Below, in pieces: positions 9,201-11,713 of a stretch of 11,713 nucleotides of DNA. Below the pieces are notes generated by a model that made no database searches, was not told where the DNA came from, and was given only the letters and a program-made list of their open reading frames with translations. Location of the stretch: NCBI GenBank assembly GCA_964511645.1, contig CAZEGV010000072.1, forward strand, positions 1-11,713. Reading direction: 5' to 3'. How positions within the stretch are numbered: position 1 is the first letter of the stretch; each line of letters starts with the position of its first letter. The position numbers and the translations under genes are program-made. Source of the DNA: CAZEGV01 sp964511645 (GTDB taxonomy: Bacteria > Bacteroidota > Bacteroidia > Cytophagales > JAAEPT01).

Positions 9201-11679
9201 CATTCATTTGAAAAACGTAAGTAGTAGTGTGATGAAAGGCAATATAATCAAAGCACCAACAGCTGTATTATTTGAAGAATGTGATTCGTTATTAGTCTTT
9301 GAGAATGAAGTAGATAAAAAAGGAAAAGGCATTGCCTTTGACTTCAAGAATTCTGAGCAAATTAAACTTTCACAGAACATCATTAGCACAAAAGACACTG
9401 CAAGAGTATTGATTGACTTACACTTAGCCAATGCTGATAGCACATCTAACCACAAGAAGTTTACACCGGTTATTGACGGTTATCGGGTGCAGTTGGTAGG
9501 AGAGTGCTCAGATACAAATCATACTAGTATATTCTTGTATGGTCGTGCTGAAGCTTTAGACAGTATAGAGTTATTTGTGTTAGATACATCTGTGAAGTCA
9601 TTTGATAAGTATGTGGTAACAGGCGGTACAGATGATTTAGGTAATTGGACAATAAAAATACCAAAACAATTCTACGAGAGAGAGCTTGAGTATAATTATA
9701 GTTTCATAGTTACGGCTACAGATAGTTTATGGGCTACGTCACAAGAATCTGACCCTTACAGGTTTGATAGTGTAGTGAATAGACTAGTTGTAAAAACCTT
9801 AATAGATACAGGAGCTGAAACATTACGTGAAGCAGTGGAAGGAATTAACTGTTCGGATATCCATACAATAGTTAATTTTGAAATTGATGTACCAGCACCA
9901 TACGAGATTGTATTGGAAGACTCTTTACCAGCCTTTAAAGCATGGAGAGGATTTACTATAAAAGCACAAGAATCTCAAGGAGAGTATTTGCAGAGCAAAG
10001 ACCCTGTTAATATCACATCTCCTGTAGAAAACGAGATTATTGTAAACGCAGCGTTAGTGGATTCTGTACCAATATTTCACTTGACTAGCCCAGACGTAGA
10101 TGGTTGGGGTACTATTGAGGGAATGTCTATAACAGATGCCGAAAACGCAATTTATATCAGTGGAGCAAAGCATGAGTTAACTGACTTAAATATCAGCCAT
10201 GCTACAAGAGGGCTTCAAGCAATTAAAATAGAAGATGTGGGTGAAATATTCGCTAAGTCACTTGATATACAAGGTTACGACACTGCGGTTGTAATGCGTA
10301 ATTCGGATGGAAATACGATAGAGAACAGTAGTTTTAGAACCAATAAGGTTACAATATTATTAGTAGACGGATCTTCTGGTAATCACGTGGAGGAAAATCA
10401 CTTAGAGCAAGTTGATTCTATAGGCGTATTGTTGAGTAATGTGTCTGGGACTAACTTTGTTGAAAATAATACATTTGCATCAACAACGTCACCATTAACG
10501 CAAAGTGGGATATTCTTGATAAACGCAAGTAATCAAAATTTATCAGGCAATTACTTTCCTGCAGGCCAATCACCAGCAGATACTACGCTAGCGTTTATTA
10601 CGATTAGTGATAGTAGCCATACCAATCAGGTATTTGGAAGTAGAATCGGAATGGATTCAGCATCTGTGGTTCAGGCTACATCTACAATGATTGGTGTTTT
10701 GTTGAGTCCTTCGGCAGGTGGAGAAAGGTTACGTAACAATGTCATTAGTAGTAATGAAATTATTGGGCTTTCCGTTCCCGCAATTATTGTAAAAAGAACA
10801 GATGGTGGGATTGTTTCAAGTAATTACTTAGGAGTAGATTCTATTTATTTACAAAGAGGAAATGACCAAGAAACATATAGAAGTGTGCGAGGTTTGGACT
10901 CTACAGCAATTATTGTAGACAGTGTTCAGCCACTTAATATTATAGGTAATCAAATCATTAACTACGGAGACTATGGAGTTGACTTGCAACACTCTATTAA
11001 TGTAATTGTAGAGAAAAATGTGATTTTGTCCGAAACCTCAGACCTGAAAGCAATTCAGCTGAACATTGGTACAGACTCAGTGTCTAACTTTGGAGTACTA
11101 GCACCAAGTATTGATACTAATCTAATCCTATCCGAAGATAGAATTAAATTAATAGGGAAAGCAGACTATCCAAATGCAGTTATCCAGATATACGAAGGTT
11201 ACGACTCGGATAGTGACACAACTGAGCAATCACTAAGGTTTGTTAAAAACGTAGTCGCTAATGCCGACAGTGTTTGGGAGGCAATTATCCCAACGTCTAA
11301 CTATGGCTTTACCAAGTTCAATAAATATATCGCTCAGGTTCAGTTATTTGGCAACTCATCCGAATACGGAGGTTTGTACACGGCAAAATCAACCTTATGT
11401 TTATTAAAAGCACAAGGGATAAGGTTAACACAAACTGCATACAATCCATGTCCAGCATCTAACTTTACTGTAAACGGGCAGTTGGATGGCATAAATTATG
11501 AATGGATTGCATCTCAAAATGAGTTTGAAACCATTTTGACGCAAGATGCTGCTATTGATACTTCGGCTCATGTTACGATGAAACTATCAGATGACTTTAA
11601 CTGTACATTAGAAGAGGAATTTGATATTATATATAAACCTAGAGCACAAACGCCACAGTTTAAGACCGTTGCAAGGTGA
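217..11679 (+). CDS. Giant Ig/PKD/beta-helix surface protein, internal fragment cut by IS copies at both ends
   Basis: A single stop-free frame encodes 3820 residues if begun at TTG 217. That TTG and the final codons for KTVAR plus TGA are IS sequence, so the native part is about 229-11661 (about 3811 codons). Domain order by residue: broken Ig-like 5-48, Ig-like 49-135, PKD 149-224, PKD 225-315, PKD 316-393, six Ig-like domains 394-873, six GSLR/GSFR beta-helix modules 874-3727, and a cut Ig-like domain 3728-3815. PKD motifs seen include WSFGDD, WNFGDG and WDLGDG. Ig-like domains repeatedly show a Cys near the start and a 'GC' near the end. No signal peptide, membrane segment, catalytic motif or C-terminal sorting domain is present, as expected for an internal piece. 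Families built this way in Bacteroidota are usually secreted adhesins or surface fibres; that role is inferred. There is no ribosome-binding site or native start, so expression from this locus as it stands is doubtful. Confidence 0.85.
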   Translation: MQRSYNVTVSTDDTLLSSTSGYYKVEVTDANGCKALASKFIEDHPMPLTEISYNGVRSICQEPGIFKATLSSAFNAGNYNYQWYEDGQEISDSVFNSYTLSIDKNVLDTITYSLQITSGICVQQTPDITITVLPQSAGYCNPVIDPNTCPSSVSFTVDDACQPFGFTNTSSQPDGFTWSFGDDSTSTDKDPTDKVYTKVGIYHITLRHDTCAAITRTVELPVQALFTMQDVVCEQQTVAFEDQSIALATSSIESWIWNFGDGTGDIAGVGSASTNHTFSSDGTYNVTLTVFGKNINGQLCEHTDSLEVKVNALPVTTVDIVAPSCDDDLYSFTSSNQDILSYLWDLGDGDISSSASPSKRYTVLGTKSIVLIITDDTECKDTITTSVEAIAPVLSSPIIIPTQQTYICEGDSVELVSPVSIASYTWLRNGIALQENTQSLYAKLAGEYIVEYAVTGCTLQSEPVTINSFTPSVSINPNGLLCLGNDGVLEVVSNNAYTVNWQRNDTLLSDIGAILNIDDLALTDNGSYIAVLTEKTSGCGFNTPVFDLVSGTIPATVSLLASTSAVCYGGETKIYKSAATVGLAHEWTVSNQVSTSVDDTLRLSGLTFNKTVSLKVTEPVSGCFSSSTNKIINVGQQESVSLSVPNESCEYTSVSIKTGKSGSDFDFQWFRNGDSLDLRGASAELVSIIQADSGDYHVVVTSKGLVPGCVTTSDTVKLKILAAPVIPAIGGDTTFCKGEKATLTTTLTGGFVWSTFEMDQDLDVYQAGTYNLTVTNPITGCFSRASQTIVQHELPNLSFVGTGTYERCATDPIEFAGLSQYPYYQWKRNGVAIGNPNTAILPRLTASYTVEARTVEGCIAKSDTLRITSLPCACEVVTALDGIGIGSLRDAVYCANAKEGLDFIQFKIPNTIENIIQLDSALPVFTEGVIMDGFSQKGEGIYNIVIQANAYTGTALSFAFGVEETELRGLKIKGFDKGIYFASNAENTQILDNKIEANQVAIEFSNGGRKGLVKGNELTTTASGFSRGVLLHKGIDTKVVENTLNGFSKGISVLEGTGVLAKANVVTSTTTGEEGIVIGGDDNEASSNNIQNYTKGIYVPAGMGNTLSENILQANTQGIDLEIGANNNKPTPLIQSNSFINNNYIVKGLGTPKDKIELFLNDNTDQNALVFLYEAVVDNGGNWQIKIPKAVAEAYAHKWVIATGTDTLGSTSELSIRYKLILVDDVSCTVINTNDVGEGSFRETINLVNNGFCTLVGFNIPNVGTQEIPVIAGPIEIKAPTGVEIDGSTQPNGDSIILTGQFLVFNHQQEAKVNDLVFRNQARLLVLTDSITVTNSQFENTQFVTAFDADSLNKEVHIDNCTFIGGVNSIDIKNVEEVSIINSLFFNNNTAISLQGVKGFLIENDSLLDVGGQQIRISGSERGQILSNYSRGSGLSTGIHLTSVLSTEINDCSFEQGAYGVWLQGGIDSLAINRAKITKVSETGIIAGTDGTTRLYIDALELTNAKRGIYMDMNESSIINCIIDSVLETGIRFYGNQGGVINSVIRGNKITRFGVSGIYIGQGHDNVFEGNIIGDGQGTGISGLRSIYNYVIKDNYIGVDTNGVALPITGNGIHIVPSANEVSNISIVGNKVFNIDETASIFRAGIFVSNLVNGEIHDNELYSGATTQLDGIKMTGTFHGNSIIGNSVSGFKKGLVLNDFLTSDSNTISKNTFVRMDTIAILLLNGANNNKQVPVIAKYVFENGNYIITGTAIKKDTVEIFLNDSLPQHALSYLFSVKADDAGEWSLTIPEAVVKSYSDNWLVATATDTLGNTSQLSLPLKLDILPNNACTVANVNNAGEGSFRQAVWYANKGFCPLIDFNISTSTLQDTITLLGSDVTLQHSDVIIDATTESGYIQGSPSVMITGRSVLVFNANDVQVKGIEFYDVSLGFSVAERGLATENKLTSTSSFNSLNAQNSSNQTQFVNNVVDGSRIYVQNSTSVVVKGNDFLKANTAAISVDQANGVLIQNNKISNAVDGMLIVQTNNALVENNELNTISDRGIWLRGSNNTIQKNIVSETGNFGLGIESFSNNNIVSKNSFTSSAMQGIKVFNALNNTFSQNTFEDIEEKAIDLSGVGNTNKQAPVLVSTSIPSHSFTGTAVQGDVVEVFVNGGRGNQNALTYIGNTTTTTDGTWSFIVPNQYYDASINNYYVATATDINANTSELSDVIKVGDKPIFCYVTTVADTGVGSFRAAVKCINEAGSNKSIGAKVVFDLPAGRSEIPVIDSGFVITNKFGVEIDAKTRAIALQANINMPYAFNWEVNNVRVKGLELDGFDKGFDLSNTIFTRLTNNKLLNMTTAVKVVGGQFLTLEGNQVDSVNQGFDISNQKNLRIRFNDVKTTQQSIVLDDIEGLVLEQNIRLQSATTVVEVKNSKTLDINKNDIIGGNIGFEFSNSSDGEISENRIDSCTVKGIELVSSLEFYLTKNTANGLSANAEVISLNYNQTTESNEGLEVPEIKLATYKNHQLILKGFTETPESTIELFTSDSIGADLITYVTTTKADVNGDFEFKLNISPENINDNYYRATVTYPIEYLGGNEKIYTSEASPTFYPNLKVCFVTKDTDVDEKGTLRYNIGLANNNECSLMLFEIDYPVGGPKTINLGNDLPVIIAKNLTIDATYQPGYTDVPLITVMSNNQSIAHAFEVNADTASLAIHGIEIDGFQSPFHIEQAHIVENSLSFFNDFEEHAVTFGTNLSAEVLLESSVYASDQLVDYILDLTRNNIKVIDNTLRGGVISTIYIGSDTNTIIGNTFEQVQEVQHAAIESANTDTNYIANNVIEDYKVGVMSNQDKLMVISGNEIFSKNRILEKAIIIDSCETCAVIGNEIMYADTAIYITYSPEVDCAANELDTIYTSGILISHSDTAFVHDNILNVEHIGIQLDSSDHVLLLANTIINHDSVGVLVDSKALLLNDLIGNVNIKDNKVEMKNLGSAIYITNTDSLFLENNTIATDSNTAIIHLKNVSSSVMKGNIIKAPTAVLFEECDSLLVFENEVDKKGKGIAFDFKNSEQIKLSQNIISTKDTARVLIDLHLANADSTSNHKKFTPVIDGYRVQLVGECSDTNHTSIFLYGRAEALDSIELFVLDTSVKSFDKYVVTGGTDDLGNWTIKIPKQFYERELEYNYSFIVTATDSLWATSQESDPYRFDSVVNRLVVKTLIDTGAETLREAVEGINCSDIHTIVNFEIDVPAPYEIVLEDSLPAFKAWRGFTIKAQESQGEYLQSKDPVNITSPVENEIIVNAALVDSVPIFHLTSPDVDGWGTIEGMSITDAENAIYISGAKHELTDLNISHATRGLQAIKIEDVGEIFAKSLDIQGYDTAVVMRNSDGNTIENSSFRTNKVTILLVDGSSGNHVEENHLEQVDSIGVLLSNVSGTNFVENNTFASTTSPLTQSGIFLINASNQNLSGNYFPAGQSPADTTLAFITISDSSHTNQVFGSRIGMDSASVVQATSTMIGVLLSPSAGGERLRNNVISSNEIIGLSVPAIIVKRTDGGIVSSNYLGVDSIYLQRGNDQETYRSVRGLDSTAIIVDSVQPLNIIGNQIINYGDYGVDLQHSINVIVEKNVILSETSDLKAIQLNIGTDSVSNFGVLAPSIDTNLILSEDRIKLIGKADYPNAVIQIYEGYDSDSDTTEQSLRFVKNVVANADSVWEAIIPTSNYGFTKFNKYIAQVQLFGNSSEYGGLYTAKSTLCLLKAQGIRLTQTAYNPCPASNFTVNGQLDGINYEWIASQNEFETILTQDAAIDTSAHVTMKLSDDFNCTLEEEFDIIYKPRAQTPQFKTVAR
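229..360 (+). other. Broken Ig-like domain at the left IS junction
   Basis: Residues 5-48 begin directly with SYNVTVSTDDTLL and run through GYYKVEVTDANGC, the typical second half of an Ig-like domain (the 'G.Y.V.VTD.NGC' F-G strands). The first half, including the expected early Cys and the 'W..NG' strand, is missing because the IS begins here. This is direct evidence that the real gene once extended to the left. Confidence 0.75.
361..621 (+). other. Ig-like domain
   Basis: Residues 49-135 carry an early Cys (SICQEPG), a central tryptophan strand (YNYQWYEDGQEI) and a late Cys (TSGICVQQ). This is the order of the Ig-like repeats common in Bacteroidota gliding and surface proteins. The two cysteines could form the core disulfide of a secreted fold. 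The following stretch to 660 (SAGYCNPVIDPNTC) is a short Cys-containing linker into the first PKD domain. Confidence 0.65.
661..1395 (+). other. Three consecutive PKD domains
   Basis: Domain 1 (661-888) has FTWSFGDDSTS followed by VYTKVGIYHITLRH. Domain 2 (889-1161) has WIWNFGDGTGD followed by HTFSSDGTYNVTLTV. Domain 3 (1162-1395) has YLWDLGDGDISS followed by RYTVLGTKSIVLIITD. These match the PKD signature 'W.FGDG ... Y...G.Y.V.L.V'. Domain 3 is the most degenerate: Leu replaces Phe in the FGDG motif and the usual aromatic in 'G.Y' is missing. PKD domains are beta-sandwich spacers in extracellular proteins, used for protein or carbohydrate contact. No ligand can be named from the sequence. 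Confidence 0.85.
1396..2835 (+). other. Tandem array of six Ig-like domains with paired cysteines
   Basis: Six domains start near 1396, 1630, 1879, 2128, 2389 and 2602. Each has a front Cys (YICEGDSVEL, LLCLGNDGVL, AVCYGGETKI, ESCEYTSVSI, TFCKGEKATL, ERCATDPIEF). Each also has a back 'GC' (VTGCTLQ, TSGCGFN, VSGCFSS, VPGCVTT, ITGCFSR, VEGCIAK). Most have a central W strand such as YTWLRNG, VNWQRND, FQWFRNG or YQWKRNG. The fixed Cys pair fits one disulfide per domain in an exported, rod-like stalk. Nucleotide sequences between the copies are well diverged, so this is an old array. Confidence 0.75.
2836..3897 (+). repeat. Beta-helix module 1 (GSLR head, helix, closing sandwich)
   Basis: Residues 874-1227, the shortest of the six modules. 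The head is CEVVTALDGIGIGSLRDAV followed by YCAN, then 'F.IPN', then MDGFSQKGEG. This is the pattern of CSLREA-like/beta-helix heads ('GSLR.A...N...I.F.I...I.L...LP.....IDG.TQ.G'). Beta-helix rungs such as GIYFASNAENTQILDNKI follow, rich in N.I steps. The rungs end at GANNNKPTPLIQ (about 3588-3621), which leads into a sandwich ending WVIATGTDTLGSTSELS (3811-3861). The fold is right-handed parallel beta-helix by family. No catalytic residues are recognisable. Confidence 0.75.
3898..5703 (+). repeat. Beta-helix module 2
   Basis: Residues 1228-1829. The head is CTVINTNDVGEGSFRETI with a second Cys in NNGFC and IDGSTQPNGD at 4069, the most canonical IDG.TQ motif in the window. The long helix includes GNIIGDGQGTG and a NYIGVDTNG turn (about 4999-5025) followed by GNGIHI, motifs known from the wider beta-helix family. 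It closes through GANNNKQVPVIAK at about 5395 into a sandwich with WSLTIPEAVV and WLVATATDTLGNTSQLS (5617-5667). The closing sandwich aligns well by eye with that of module 1 at protein level, while codons differ widely. Confidence 0.75.
5704..6867 (+). repeat. Beta-helix module 3
   Basis: Residues 1830-2217. The head is CTVANVNNAGEGSFRQAV with the second Cys in ANKGFC (5779) and IDATTESGYIQ at 5875. It is closest to module 2 in the head. The helix is Asn-rich, with rungs such as GIWLRGSNNTIQKNIV. It closes through NTNKQAPVLVS (about 6568) into a sandwich with WSFIVPNQYY and YYVATATDINANTSELS (6784-6834). Confidence 0.75.
6868..8001 (+). repeat. Beta-helix module 4
   Basis: Residues 2218-2595. 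The head is CYVTTVADTGVGSFRAAV with the second Cys in KCIN (6925). The IDG.TQ motif has drifted to IDAKTRAI (7051). The helix includes GFDLSNTIFTRLTNNKLL and GFEFSNSSDGEISENRI. The closing sandwich starts at VPEIKLATYK (7696). Its final strand has an insertion: YYRATVTYPIEYLGG replaces the usual VATATD..GN, with a later TSEAS. Confidence 0.7.
8002..9780 (+). repeat. Beta-helix module 5 (long helix)
   Basis: Residues 2596-3188. The head CFVTKDTDVDEKGTLRYNI is divergent (GTLR in place of GSFR), with the second Cys in NNNEC (8080) and IDATYQPGYTDVP at 8179. The long helix becomes very regular from about 8827, with 22-23-residue rungs of the form 'GI.I..SD...V..N.I'. The closing sandwich runs from FTPVIDGYRV (9460) through DDLGNWTIKIPKQFYE to FIVTATDSLWATSQESDPY. 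It carries an insert, CSDTNHTSIFLYGRA, not present in modules 1-3. Confidence 0.7.
8827..9417 (+). repeat. Run of regular beta-helix rungs inside module 5
   Basis: Successive rungs start at TAIYITYSPEVDCAANELDT, SGILISHSDTAFVHDNIL, IGIQLDSSDHVLLLANTI, VGVLVDSK and later SAIYITNTDSLFLENNTI. The period is about 22-23 residues (about 66-69 bases), the usual rung length of NosD-like right-handed parallel beta-helices. Stacked inward hydrophobics and turn Asn/Asp residues are seen in each rung. Confidence 0.65.
9781..11397 (+). repeat. Beta-helix module 6 (most diverged)
   Basis: Residues 3189-3727. The head RLVVKTLIDTGAETLREAV has lost the leading Cys and the Gly of GSFR, while the downstream Cys (INCSD, 9850) remains. 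The IDG.TQ site reads IKAQESQGEY. The helix has two degenerate IG.D motifs, GSRIGMDSASV (10636) and NYLGVDSIYL (about 10822). The closing sandwich (from 11101, APSIDTNLIL) ends QVQLFGNSSEYGG, a worn version of VATATD..GNTSELS. Membership rests on order and spacing as much as on identity. Confidence 0.65.
11398..11661 (+). other. Ig-like domain after module 6, cut by right IS
   Basis: Residues 3728-3815 start CLLKAQGIRLTQ and contain NPCPASNFTV, INYEWIASQNEF and DDFNCTLEEEFDI, the Cys-W-Cys order of the N-terminal Ig-like domains. It ends YKPRAQTPQF, a typical inter-domain linker, exactly where the IS starts. The gene therefore returned to Ig-like repeats after the beta-helix block and continued to the right. 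Confidence 0.65.
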
Positions 11680-11713
11680 GTAGTTTATTTTTCCAAAATT
11701 TTGTATCTTTATG
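11661..11713 (+). repeat. 53-bp perfect inverted repeat, right arm
   Basis: Exact reverse complement of 178-230. It supplies the last residues KTVAR and the TGA stop (11677-11679) of the giant frame, so this stop is not native. TAA at 11661-11663 is a candidate TNA target duplication, and the IS proper would start at 11664 (GACCGTTGCAAGGTGAG). Confidence 0.97.
11661..11713 (+). mobile_element. Start of a second, inverted copy of the same IS (partial)
   Basis: The 53 bases match the left IS end up to the window edge. If the copy is intact, its transposase ATG would fall at about 11716-11718, just outside the window, reading rightwards. Only the terminus and leader are visible, so an IS remnant or an assembly overlap in a multi-copy IS cannot be excluded. 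Confidence 0.7.

Noticed and set aside
3007..9417. Polysaccharide lyase or other enzyme activity for the beta-helix modules
   Set aside because: Only structural rung patterns are visible; no pectate-lyase-type catalytic or calcium-site motif could be recognised.
9204..9455. Minus-strand frame of 83 codons with a hydrophobic end
   Set aside because: It is antisense to regular beta-helix rungs; the hydrophobic run mirrors AT-rich Lys/Asn/Glu codons on the plus strand, and no ribosome-binding site or family similarity was seen.
178..11713. Site-specific invertible promoter or recombinase-driven phase switch
   Set aside because: The repeat continues into a transposase gene, no site-specific recombinase is present, and no promoter faces the giant frame. 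IS copies explain the inverted repeat more simply.

Overview
The window is almost entirely one AT-rich reading frame of more than 11.4 kb. It encodes an internal piece of a giant, repetitive, probably extracellular protein and is closed at both ends by inverted copies of the same insertion-sequence end. The protein style points to a member of the Bacteroidota, perhaps a marine or gliding Cytophagales-like organism. It combines stacked PKD and Ig-like domains with 'GSLR/GSFR' right-handed beta-helix modules of the kind found in their type IX-secreted surface proteins. The taxon is an inference from protein family and base composition, because no marker gene is present.

Layout. Positions 1-230 hold the end of an IS5-family-like element. 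Its transposase reads leftwards (minus strand) from an ATG at 175-173 and leaves the window at the left edge. From about 229 to 11661 the frame runs without a stop for about 3811 codons. It begins in the middle of an Ig-like domain, continues through one Ig-like domain, three PKD domains and six more Ig-like domains (to 2835), and then through six long modules starting near 2836, 3898, 5704, 6868, 8002 and 9781. Each module has a 'C.V....G.GSFR.AV' head, a parallel beta-helix of variable length and a closing beta-sandwich with a 'VATATDTLGNTSELS'-like motif. A further Ig-like domain begins at 11398 and is cut by the right end. Positions 11661-11713 are an exact reverse complement of 178-230, i.e. 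the start of a second, oppositely oriented IS copy.

Interpretation. The nominal TTG start (217) and TGA stop (11677-11679) both lie inside IS sequence. The fragment therefore shows no native start, signal peptide, C-terminal sorting domain, promoter or terminator. The parent gene must have been longer on both sides. Both transposase genes (one seen, one predicted just past the right edge) point away from the fragment. The fragment is thus probably silent unless the gene is rebuilt. The absence of stops over 11.4 kb and the perfect match of the two IS ends suggest recent insertions, or possibly a draft assembly whose contig ends fall in a multi-copy IS. I see no RNA genes, CRISPR array or second independent gene.
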